From: Tenericutes bacterium ADurb.BinA155
GTDB taxonomy: Bacteria; Bacillota_I; Bacilli_A; RFN20; CAG-826
DNA length: 16,314 nt
Reading direction: 5' to 3'
NCBI GenBank assembly: GCA_002068375.1
Contig: MVZL01000014.1
Location: 1-16,314, forward strand
Position numbers and translations under genes: made by a program. This document shows positions 6,894-13,565 of the stretch, one piece after another (position 1 is the stretch's first letter; the number at the start of each line of letters is the position of its first letter). The notes under the pieces are model-generated. The model saw only the letters and a program-made list of their open reading frames with translations, was not told the DNA's origin and made no database searches.

Positions 6894-7496
6894 ATGAAAG
6901 AAACCTTTGAAGAAGCCATGAAGAACCGTCGGAGCGTCTATGCGATCGGGCGGGGATCCGGCGTTAAAGAAGCCGAAGTCTTATCCTTAATCAAAGAAGC
7001 GACCGACTATGCGCCTTCCGCGTTCAATAGCCAATCGCAACGGGCGGTTCTCCTCACCGGAGCGGCTCACGATAAGCTCTGGGCGATCGTCTTGGAAGCC
7101 TTACGGAAAGTGACCCCGGCCGCGGCGTTTGCTAAGACCGAAGCCAAGATCGCATCCTTTGCCGCCGGCGAAGGGACCATCCTCTATTTCGACGATACTG
7201 AAACCACTGAAAATCTGAAAAAGGCCTTCCCGCTTTATGCCGCGAACTTCGATCCGTGGGCGGAACAAAGTAATGGGATGCTTCAGTATCTCATTTGGAC
7301 AAGCTTAGAGACCTTAGGTTTAGGCGTGAGCCTTCAGCACTATAACCCCTTGATCGATGCCGAAGTGAAAGCGACTTGGAAGCTTCCCGCTTCGTGGCGT
7401 TTACGGGCGGAAATGGTCTATGGCAAAAAGCTGGCGGATCCTGACCCGCGGGCTCATCTCGATTTAGGAAAACGGGTCTTTAGCTTCGAAAAGTAA
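6894..7496 (+). CDS. nitroreductase family protein, Frm2/HBN1-like
   Basis: FMN-dependent NAD(P)H oxidoreductase of about 200 residues, expected to be a cytoplasmic dimer. Start at 6894 is set by AAGGAGG (6881-6887) six bases upstream and by a good promoter at 6838-6866; an in-frame ATG at 6825 has no ribosome site. Family features seen: N-terminal NRRSVYAIG (11-19, flavin-phosphate Arg), YAPSAFNSQSQR (39-50), a KLWAIV segment, and the C-terminal LGLGVSLQHYNP followed by WRLRAEMVYGK. The Ser-Val-Tyr and Ser-Ala-Phe-Asn-Ser-Gln motifs and the short length fit the Frm2-like subgroup, linked in yeast and lactic bacteria to lipid signalling or oxidative/nitro-compound stress; the natural substrate is generally unclear. 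Divergent from catalase, which supports a redox-stress role by context only. Its stop codon directly abuts the stop of the convergent cupin gene. Confidence 0.88.
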   Translation: MKETFEEAMKNRRSVYAIGRGSGVKEAEVLSLIKEATDYAPSAFNSQSQRAVLLTGAAHDKLWAIVLEALRKVTPAAAFAKTEAKIASFAAGEGTILYFDDTETTENLKKAFPLYAANFDPWAEQSNGMLQYLIWTSLETLGLGVSLQHYNPLIDAEVKATWKLPASWRLRAEMVYGKKLADPDPRAHLDLGKRVFSFEK

Positions 7497-7823
7497 TCAT
7501 TGTTTCGGAATCACGTTAAAGCAAACGACCGGGCGATCGGTCTCGTTCTTCATCGTGTGGGCGGAGCCTTTGGGGCAATAATGCACCTGGCCCGCCTTCA
7601 CGATTTCTTTTTTGCCATCGAGATAGCAGGTCGCTTCGCCTTCGAGGATATAGATAATCTCCGAAGAATCGGTATGGGTATGAAGCCCGATCGAGCAGCC
7701 AGGCTCCAAAACCGAACGCATAATCCGCACTTTGCCATCATCGACCGCCCGACATTCGGCGTGGCCTTCGCCACCTTTAAGATGGGGAACGCTCACTTCG
7801 GGAACCGCATCAAAATCGATCAT
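7497..7823 (-). CDS. small single-domain cupin
   Basis: A 108-residue cupin barrel with a complete metal site: motif 1 GCSIGLHTHTDSSEIIYILEG gives His48, His50 and Glu55 (motif positions 42-62), and motif 2 GQVHYCPKGSAHTMKN gives His89. Start chosen at 7823 because TAAGGAGG (7833-7840), which also contains the stop codon of the upstream gene, lies nine bases before it; a longer frame to 7856 would run into that gene. It is the last gene of an apparent operon with the aminotransferase and PEPCK-like genes. Small cupins of this kind may be isomerases, dioxygenases, sugar-binding proteins or regulators, and nothing here identifies the ligand. Ends in TGA, tail to tail with the nitroreductase gene and with no room for a terminator. 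Confidence 0.88.
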   Translation of the reverse strand: MIDFDAVPEVSVPHLKGGEGHAECRAVDDGKVRIMRSVLEPGCSIGLHTHTDSSEIIYILEGEATCYLDGKKEIVKAGQVHYCPKGSAHTMKNETDRPVVCFNVIPKQ

Positions 7824-7837
7824 ATTGGAGAGCCTCC

Positions 7838-9565
7838 TTAATTGGCTTTGATCCACTCGAGCAACGACTTCGCGGCTTCTTCGGGTCCGCTCTGCTCGTG
7901 GCCGGAGATCGCGAGTTTGGTATAGATGACGCCCAGCTTAGTCCCTTCCTTCTCCAGAGCCTTAAAATCTTGAAGAACGAGTTGATGGGTCGTCTCTTTT
8001 TCTTGGACGGGCCCAAAGGGATTAGCAAAGTAAGAAGAGACCAGCCCCACTTCTCCGGTCGTGCCCTTGGCCTTGCGGCGTCCTTCTTCCGCGACCGCGA
8101 CGAGATCATGGTAGTCGGAGAAGAAATGAAGATTATCCTTTTCATCCTCGTAGTTATTGGCGTAGAGGAAGATATCGACCGGGTAATGACGGATCACTTC
8201 GTTATAAGGGGTGCAAGGATAAACGAGCCGGGAGTTATTTTCTCCGACGTTATACATTAAGGCATCGTTCAAATGGGAGAAGGCATAGCCGAGCTCCAGA
8301 TCATCCAAACGAACGAACGCGCCGATCTCCGTCCCGGCTGCGGTCACCTTCCCTTTGTTATAAAAGAGGGTACCCATGTCATCGAAAATGATGGTGATGG
8401 ATTCCAAATACTCCCGAGCGAGATGACGGAAGGCTTCGATTGATTCGGATTTGCCCGCCCCGGAGTCTCCCATGATGATCAGGTGGACTTCCTTCCCGCC
8501 TTTCAAGGTGATTTTCACCATCGAGCCGTGGATCGGAAGCGCCCCCTGCTTAATCATCCGGAGGTTATGCAGGGTTAAAACGAGTTTCTTCACGTAGCCG
8601 AAATAGTCGGCGTCATCAAGATCGCTCACGTAACCCACCATTATGTCGTTTTCGTTATCGACATAGTAGGTCCCGGTCGTGGCAAGGCGGTCCCCGCCAA
8701 AGACGATCACGATATCGGGCTTGCGGGTGCAGGCTTCGATGTCGGCTTTTTCAAAGAGGTTCAAGGTGCCGAGAACCGTATTGGCGTATTTGTAGGAGAA
8801 ATAGAAATAGACAAGCGAGGTCCCGCACCAAAGGGGCAAGCAAAGCCATTCCCGGTGATCGAGGGCAAGCCGCTCCAGCGGATTCGTCAGCATCGGCTGA
8901 TAAACTCCGATCCGTTTATTCCGCTTCGTCAAGGTGCTATAAGGCAAATTCAAATCGGCCGCGGAAATGAAGGGGATATCATGAAGATTCAAATAGGAAT
9001 CCGGGTAAGGAATCGTGATCTTCCGGGTGGTGAAGCCCGCTAAAAAGCCGGCCGAGTAGTCGGTCTCAAGGGTGATTTCTTTTTCTAAGACATTGGTCTT
9101 GATCGCGTTATAGATATGGAAGACCGATTTCCGTAAGAAGAGCATCCGTGGCTTTAAGGAACCTAAGGCCGATTTGCCCTTATCGTCAAGATAAGCAAAG
9201 CGGGCGAGCGATAGCCAATAACGGAAGAACGCGTTCATGAGTTTGTAGAAATGAACGCCTTGATCGGCGAAGAGAAGGGGATAGCTGAGGGCGAGGACGC
9301 TTCGTTTCTCAAGAAGCAATCTTCGGCTAATCAGGATTAACTCCTCCACGGGTCGAACCAATTTGTTTTTGAAGTAGGAATAAAGCTCTTTGTCGTTCTC
9401 TTCGAGTTCTTGGAAAAAAGCGGCGAAAACATCTTTGTAGGCCGGGGAAGAAAGGATATCGGCATCGCTTGCAATCGCGCTCCTTAAAAAGGAGGGAGCG
9501 AGATAGGGATCGAAGTTTTTGACCGAGGTCACGAAAACGTGATTGGCAAAATAGCAATCGCTCAT
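7838..9565 (-). CDS. PEPCK/HPr-kinase-superfamily P-loop protein with unknown N-terminal half
   Basis: A 575-residue protein, probably cytoplasmic, whose C-terminal half (about 335-530) follows the PEP carboxykinase/HPr kinase order: LPIHGS with His346 (compare the MHCSA His of PEPCK), P-loop GDSGAGKSES (366-375, closest in wording to HPr kinase), acidic pair FDD (Asp395/396), NSRLVYP with Arg446 (like NTRVSYP of PEPCK), and KAKGTTGEVGLVSSYFANPFG (499-518 region, like AGTE...FSACFGAP). The first 330 residues are not recognised and lack the usual PEPCK N-terminal substrate residues; no signal peptide is seen. It may be a nucleotide-dependent kinase or carboxykinase-like enzyme with a new substrate. 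It overlaps the aminotransferase stop by four bases (9562-9565), so translation is coupled, and the cupin follows after 14 bases. If it does act on oxaloacetate, the upstream aminotransferase could supply it; that is speculation. Confidence 0.72.
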   Translation of the reverse strand: MSDCYFANHVFVTSVKNFDPYLAPSFLRSAIASDADILSSPAYKDVFAAFFQELEENDKELYSYFKNKLVRPVEELILISRRLLLEKRSVLALSYPLLFADQGVHFYKLMNAFFRYWLSLARFAYLDDKGKSALGSLKPRMLFLRKSVFHIYNAIKTNVLEKEITLETDYSAGFLAGFTTRKITIPYPDSYLNLHDIPFISAADLNLPYSTLTKRNKRIGVYQPMLTNPLERLALDHREWLCLPLWCGTSLVYFYFSYKYANTVLGTLNLFEKADIEACTRKPDIVIVFGGDRLATTGTYYVDNENDIMVGYVSDLDDADYFGYVKKLVLTLHNLRMIKQGALPIHGSMVKITLKGGKEVHLIIMGDSGAGKSESIEAFRHLAREYLESITIIFDDMGTLFYNKGKVTAAGTEIGAFVRLDDLELGYAFSHLNDALMYNVGENNSRLVYPCTPYNEVIRHYPVDIFLYANNYEDEKDNLHFFSDYHDLVAVAEEGRRKAKGTTGEVGLVSSYFANPFGPVQEKETTHQLVLQDFKALEKEGTKLGVIYTKLAISGHEQSGPEEAAKSLLEWIKAN

Positions 9566-10752
9566 AAGGCCTCCTTGATCGCTTTCGCTAAGCCATAGAT
9601 CTTAGGGGTGGGGATGCTGCATAAAGCAACCCGCAAGGCCTGGGGTTGAATCGGAGCCAAGAAGATATCGCGCTTCACTAGGCTCGCGCTGGTCTTCACG
9701 GCATCGGGAACGGGCAAGGTCACAAAGAAACCATAGGTATAGGGATAAGCCTTTAAGCCCACCGCCTCCGCTTCCTTAAAGAAGATCGCGGCCCGTTTTG
9801 CCACGATCGCCCGGTTCTCTTTCGTTTCTTCTTTTAGGGCGGAAAAGCCCTCCTTCGAAGAAAGGATTTCGGTGATCGCATTCATCGCCATGTGGTTGGG
9901 CGTGCTCCAAAGGGCCCTCGCCCCCATCACGGCAGAATGATAACGTTCTTCTAAAGCTGCCGGATCTTTTTGATAGAGGGCTAACGCCCCGATCCTTAGG
10001 CCATAGAAAGAAAGTGTCTTGGAAAAGGAGAAGCAAAGATAAGCCAGGACCTTGGGACTTAAACTCTTTAAGGCCGCGATGAGATTCTGCCGCTCGGCCG
10101 CTTCCGCAAAATCGATATAGGCGGCATCGATGAGAAGGCTGACTTTTCCTCCAGCCGCATTGAGCAATTCCACCAGACTTTTCCATTCCGATTCCTTCAA
10201 GGCATAGCCTGTAGGATTCTGGCAAGGATCGTTAATGACCAAAAGGAGCGAATCAAAGGATTTTTCCGCCTCGCGGATCGACGCGGAGATCGCTTTGAGG
10301 TTAAGGGCGTCCCCTTCGAATAAGTCATAATAGAGAGGCTGATCGCCGAAGCCTTTGGCGATTCCTTCATAGTTTGGCCAAGCTAAGGAAGGAAGCAAAA
10401 CCGCGGTTTTGCCCGCTTGGGCGATATGGAAAGAAAGCGCGACCGCCCCAGTCCCGCCCGGAGTCCCAAGCGAAGCGAACTGACCGCCCTTCACTTCCTC
10501 TTCGAACGCCTCGCCTAAGAACCAATGACGGAGCGCATTTTGATAATCGGCTCCGCCAGCGACCGAAGGATAAGTTAAATCGCAATCGGCGGTGTGCTTA
10601 GCTAAAACGCCACGGAGATTTGAACTGACGGGAAGATGACCGTCGTCCTGATACATCATCCCAATCGAACCATTGGTCACATCGAAGCCTAGAGCCTGTC
10701 GAGCCTGCGCTTGCTGATTGAGCGCCAGAATCACATCGTTATTACGCGCCAT
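9562..10752 (-). CDS. class I PLP aminotransferase, aspartate/aromatic (I-alpha-like) type
   Basis: Cytoplasmic pyridoxal-phosphate transaminase of 396 residues. Seen: GGTGAVALSF (99-108) for the cofactor phosphate, PSLAWPNYEGIAKGFG (121-136), the Asn179-Pro-Thr-Gly motif in CQNPTG, Asp209 in LLIDAAY, catalytic Lys245 in SFSKTLSFYGLRIGA with Arg253, and ALRVALCS near the C terminus carrying the substrate-carboxylate Arg. The SLAWPN and CQNPTG wording resembles the AspC/TyrB group, so aspartate or an aromatic amino acid with 2-oxoglutarate is the likely pair; substrate choice is not certain. Start at 10752 is chosen because AAGGGAG lies eight bases upstream; the frame runs nine codons further, but that would place the ribosome site inside the gene. 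It leads an operon, ending in TGA overlapped by the next ATG. A 20-base palindrome sits just upstream (10772-10791). Confidence 0.88.
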   Translation of the reverse strand: MARNNDVILALNQQAQARQALGFDVTNGSIGMMYQDDGHLPVSSNLRGVLAKHTADCDLTYPSVAGGADYQNALRHWFLGEAFEEEVKGGQFASLGTPGGTGAVALSFHIAQAGKTAVLLPSLAWPNYEGIAKGFGDQPLYYDLFEGDALNLKAISASIREAEKSFDSLLLVINDPCQNPTGYALKESEWKSLVELLNAAGGKVSLLIDAAYIDFAEAAERQNLIAALKSLSPKVLAYLCFSFSKTLSFYGLRIGALALYQKDPAALEERYHSAVMGARALWSTPNHMAMNAITEILSSKEGFSALKEETKENRAIVAKRAAIFFKEAEAVGLKAYPYTYGFFVTLPVPDAVKTSASLVKRDIFLAPIQPQALRVALCSIPTPKIYGLAKAIKEAL

Positions 10753-10771
10753 AAGGAATTCTCCCTTGCTG

Positions 10772-10791
10772 AACCTCATTCTAATGAGGTT
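10772..10791. promoter_or_regulatory. 20-base palindrome, candidate operator of the aminotransferase operon
   Basis: AACCTCATT-CT-AATGAGGTT: two perfect 9-base arms with a 2-base centre. Such a loop is too small for a good hairpin, so a dimeric DNA-binding protein is the more natural reader. It lies 20 bases before the aminotransferase ATG, just upstream of its ribosome site (AAGGGAG). No second copy was noticed in the window, and the regulator is unknown. Confidence 0.5.
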
Positions 10792-10882
10792 GGGGTTTAA
10801 TGTAACGCCTTTTCCGCCAAAAAGAGGGAGAAAATCAGCAAAGGGGTTAACTTGTCGATTATCCTTTTCTTTAAAAGCGAAC

Positions 10883-10899
10883 CATAATAAGGACGGAGG
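10883..10899 (+). promoter_or_regulatory. -10 box and ribosome site of the lipoprotein gene
   Basis: CATAAT (10883-10888) is a good -10 element; the best -35 is weak (TTATCC at 10859, 18-base spacer). GGAGG at 10895-10899 lies eight bases before the ATG at 10908. The -10 and SD are unusually close, implying a very short leader if this -10 is used. Confidence 0.35.
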
Positions 10900-10907
10900 C
10901 AGCGTCC

Positions 10908-11753
10908 ATGAAACGTTCCTTAGCGATTCTTCCGTGCTTGCTCATCCCGTGTTTTGCCCTTAGCGGCTGCACCAATCCGAATGAGACGACCTATGGTCCC
11001 AGCATCACAAGAACCGAAGCGGAATCTCATCTTGAGACGATTAGCGTCGCGGTCAATCAGACGAGTTTCTCGCTCCCCAGCGCTTATTATGCTTACGACT
11101 CGACCGTCTTTTTAGCCATTTTCATTCCGGTCTCAAGCACCGATAAGATCACCTATGATACGACCAACCAGTTCTATCACGATGTCTATAACGGCAATGA
11201 GTATTGGGCCTTCGTGAAGGATGGAACGGTCTACGAAGCGAAGTCTGTCACCAGCACGGTCAGTTCCAAAGAGACCACCACTCAAACGTATACGGCGGTT
11301 TCGCTTTCTTGGGCTGGCGCGGTCCAAGAGATGGTCAGCACGAACAATAAAACCCGGACTTTCCTTAACGCCGCCCCCTATCCGGATACTTTCTTAGCCG
11401 ACACGGTTAAGAATAAAGCCAGCACGATTGAAAAGGGTCTGAAGGCCTTTGATACCGTAGCGACCAGTTCTAACAGCGTTTCAAGTTCGGCCGGCACCAC
11501 GGTTACCATCCAAAACGAAGAATATCGGAGCAAGGCCGATGGCCAAATCTATATCCACTACGTTTCGGTCACGAAAGATTCCGACGGTTCTAGTTCCACC
11601 GAACACACCTATATTTTCGAAAATAACCTCCTCAAGAAGTATTACGAGAAGAGCGGTCTTATCCCCGAGGAAATCGACATGACCTATGCGGATGTGAAGC
11701 TCGATTATCCGACCTTTAGCCCGACGACGTCTTCCGCTTCTTCCGCCGCCTAA
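10908..11753 (+). CDS. lipoprotein of unknown function
   Basis: A 281-residue predicted exported lipoprotein. The N terminus has Lys-Arg, a hydrophobic core and the lipobox ALSGC with Cys21 as the lipidation site. The mature part is rich in Ser and Thr and in short beta-like stretches, with no membrane helix after the signal and no catalytic motif that I recognise; it ends in a Ser/Ala-rich tail (TTSSASSAA). The middle holds VYEAKSVTSTVSSKETTTQTY, suggesting extracellular beta structure, but no family can be named. It stands alone between a divergent aminotransferase operon and a convergent cyclophilin gene, and a terminator follows at once, so it seems to be a single-gene transcript. Start supported by GGAGG eight bases upstream. 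A surface-exposed binding or sensory role is possible but not shown. Confidence 0.82.
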   Translation: MKRSLAILPCLLIPCFALSGCTNPNETTYGPSITRTEAESHLETISVAVNQTSFSLPSAYYAYDSTVFLAIFIPVSSTDKITYDTTNQFYHDVYNGNEYWAFVKDGTVYEAKSVTSTVSSKETTTQTYTAVSLSWAGAVQEMVSTNNKTRTFLNAAPYPDTFLADTVKNKASTIEKGLKAFDTVATSSNSVSSSAGTTVTIQNEEYRSKADGQIYIHYVSVTKDSDGSSSTEHTYIFENNLLKKYYEKSGLIPEEIDMTYADVKLDYPTFSPTTSSASSAA

Positions 11754-11757
11754 AAAG

Positions 11758-11790
11758 AAAACTCGCTAGGAAGATCTCCTAACGAGTTTT
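11758..11790. terminator. bidirectional rho-independent terminator
   Basis: AAAACTCG (11758-11765) pairs with CGAGTTTT (11783-11790). After one C/A mismatch, TAGGA (11767-11771) pairs with TCCTA (11777-11781) around AGATC. T-runs flank it on both strands, so it can end the lipoprotein transcript (+) and the cyclophilin transcript (-), whose stop codons lie on either side. Confidence 0.88.
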
Positions 11791-11799
11791 TTCTTGGTT

Positions 11800-12303
11800 T
11801 TAGCGGATCACGACCGGATGCGGTTCCGGCTCATTTTGAGCCACCGCTTTTTCGATGATGATCGGAGCGAGGGGCTTATCGTTTCGGCCTTTTGGCATTG
11901 AAGCGATCTGATCGACCACGTCCATCCCTTTGACCACGCGACCAAACGCCGCATAATTGCCATCGAGGAATTCGTCGTTTTTGTCGCAGATGAAGAATTG
12001 ACTGCCGGCCGAATCCGGATCTTGAGCCCGGGCCATCGAAATCACGCCCCGTTGATGCGAAAGCATATTCTTAACGCCATTGGAACGGAATTCGCCTTTG
12101 ATCCCGTAATCGGGTCCGCCCACGCCGGTGCCTTCCGGATCGCCGCCTTGGATCATGAAGCCTTTGATGATCCGATGGAAGGTTAGTCCATTGTAGAAAC
12201 CTTTGTTCACCAAATCGACGAAGTTCGCGCAGGTATTCGGCGCGTTCTTGTAATCCAGCTCAATCGTGATATCGCCTAAGTTCTTAATGCTCAGAATAAT
12301 CAT
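11800..12303 (-). CDS. cyclophilin-type peptidyl-prolyl cis-trans isomerase
   Basis: Speeds cis/trans isomerisation of peptide bonds before proline during protein folding. The 167-residue single-domain protein has the catalytic Arg44 in FHRIIKGFMIQGGD (42-55), with Phe49 and Gln52, the GTG(V)GGPDYGIKGEF loop, the ISMAR...SAGSQFFI strand region and the FLDGNYAAFGRVVKGMDVVD block that ends the family core. No signal peptide, so it acts in the cytoplasm. A short charged, Pro-containing C-terminal tail (about 155-167) extends past the domain. Start at 12303 has AAAGAGG about nine bases upstream and a perfect -10 TATAAT on the minus strand at 12332-12327. Transcribed alone, ending at the terminator shared with the lipoprotein gene. 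Confidence 0.96.
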   Translation of the reverse strand: MIILSIKNLGDITIELDYKNAPNTCANFVDLVNKGFYNGLTFHRIIKGFMIQGGDPEGTGVGGPDYGIKGEFRSNGVKNMLSHQRGVISMARAQDPDSAGSQFFICDKNDEFLDGNYAAFGRVVKGMDVVDQIASMPKGRNDKPLAPIIIEKAVAQNEPEPHPVVIR

Positions 12304-12326
12304 TACTCTTTTACCTCTTTAGGGAG

Positions 12327-12332
12327 ATTATA
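12327..12332 (-). promoter_or_regulatory. -10 element of the cyclophilin gene
   Basis: Perfect TATAAT on the minus strand, 24 bases before the ATG at 12303. No convincing -35 lies 16-18 bases further upstream. The divergent membrane-protein gene begins less than 50 bases away, so its control signals must be in the same short stretch. Confidence 0.5.
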
Positions 12333-12379
12333 AGCCTTTATCATTGTTTATGGGGTCGGCTTTGCCTAAGATTAGGGCT

Positions 12380-12916
12380 ATGGAAAAACAACCGAAAACG
12401 AAAATGGATCCGCTAAAGAAGGCCAAGCTTATCTATAGCGGCGAGCTCTTTCTATTTGCGATTTTATTCGCCGTCTTAGGCGCCCTCACCCTCACCAACG
12501 TTTGGGCGATGAGCCTGCGCCGGGGCATTATCTTCACCTGGATCACGATCTTCGGCGGACCGATTGGCATCGGCGATTTCGTTTGGCTTTGCTGCTCAAA
12601 GAAACGTCAAGCCAAGAACTCATGGATCGATAAGATTTTGATGCTCCCAGTCGCGCTGGCGGTCACCGTTCTAGCGATCATCGCTTTCGTGGTTGGCCTT
12701 GATGCGATCGGCACCCTCTATTACCAAGTCGGAATGGGAAGCGCCTTCGTCTATATTGCCTGCATCTACGTCTTCGAAGGGATCTATCATTACTATCACC
12801 CGGTCCCAGCGATGCTGGAAGAAGAGAAGCCTCAAGAACTTCAAGCCACAACCGTCGAAGAGTCTAAGCCCGAAGCAAAGAAAGAAGACGAAACCGATCA
12901 TGCCGCAAAGAAATAA
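12380..12916 (+). CDS. four-helix membrane protein of unknown function
   Basis: A 178-residue membrane protein of no family I recognise. About four hydrophobic segments are visible: residues 16-42, 49-70, 81-108 and 112-135 approximately. A cytoplasmic Lys/Asp/Glu-rich tail follows (about 143-178). The start is uncertain. ATG at 12380 is preferred because the sequence before it codes for no conserved-looking peptide, though the ribosome site is poor (AGGG only three bases away); an in-frame ATG lies at 12350 with no SD. The gene overlaps the start of the pseudouridine synthase by 17 bases, so the two are cotranscribed. The first charged segment KKAK followed by a helix suggests an N-in topology. 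Confidence 0.75.
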   Translation: MEKQPKTKMDPLKKAKLIYSGELFLFAILFAVLGALTLTNVWAMSLRRGIIFTWITIFGGPIGIGDFVWLCCSKKRQAKNSWIDKILMLPVALAVTVLAIIAFVVGLDAIGTLYYQVGMGSAFVYIACIYVFEGIYHYYHPVPAMLEEEKPQELQATTVEESKPEAKKEDETDHAAKK

Positions 12917-13565
12917 CAAAGCCCCTTACGATCTTCTTTATGAAGATGACGAAATTTTGGTGGTTTATAAGAAACGCGATGTCTTTTCGGTGAGCACCAA
13001 TGACCCGGCGACCTTCACCCACAATCTTTTCCAATACCTTCAATGGTATGCTAACCGCAAGGGGGAAAAGGTCTTGGTGGTTCACCGGCTCGACTATGAA
13101 ACTTCTGGCGTGATGATCTTCGCGAAAAAGCCTGAGATCAAGGAACGGCTCCAAAAAGCGTTTGAAGCGCATACAGTTGGCCGTTTCTATGAAGCGGTCA
13201 TCGCTGAGAAAATCCCCTTAAACGAGTCCCATCATGTCGAGCAATATCTCTTAGAAGAGGGACCCCATGTCAGCGTTTCCGATCCGGAGCATGGCAAATT
13301 AGCGGTCACGGAAATCACGAGCCACAACTACATTCAAATCGGGACCGCCCTCGCGATCGAAATCAAATCGGGCCGCCATAACCAAATCCGTTTCGCCCTC
13401 GATAGCCTCCACTGCACCTTGCTCGGCGATAAACGGATCGCCCATAACGAAGCCAAGCGGATGTATCTCAACGCCTATAAGTTAACTTTCCCGTCCGAAG
13501 TCCAACTCAAAAAATCGGAGTTTGAAGTCCCGCCGCTTTGGTTAGCCGATCCTCAATCTTTATAA
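12900..13565 (+). CDS. RluA-family RNA pseudouridine synthase, short form
   Basis: Converts a uridine in rRNA or tRNA to pseudouridine. The 221-residue protein has the catalytic motif VHRLDYETSG with Asp65, the entry strand YEDDEILVVYKK (14-25), the FYEAVIAE segment and the GRHNQIRFALDSLHCTLLGDKRI block (substrate-binding HQIR-type region). There is no N-terminal S4 RNA-binding domain, as in the shorter RluA/RluC-like members, so the target site cannot be assigned. The start at 12900 fits the beginning of family similarity; the frame is open further upstream, but only as a shadow of the membrane-protein gene, whose 3' end it overlaps by 17 bases. A purine-rich stretch (AAGAAAGAAG) about 12 bases upstream may serve as ribosome site. 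Its own 3' end overlaps the convergent hydrolase gene by 13 bases. Confidence 0.92.
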   Translation: MPQRNNKAPYDLLYEDDEILVVYKKRDVFSVSTNDPATFTHNLFQYLQWYANRKGEKVLVVHRLDYETSGVMIFAKKPEIKERLQKAFEAHTVGRFYEAVIAEKIPLNESHHVEQYLLEEGPHVSVSDPEHGKLAVTEITSHNYIQIGTALAIEIKSGRHNQIRFALDSLHCTLLGDKRIAHNEAKRMYLNAYKLTFPSEVQLKKSEFEVPPLWLADPQSL

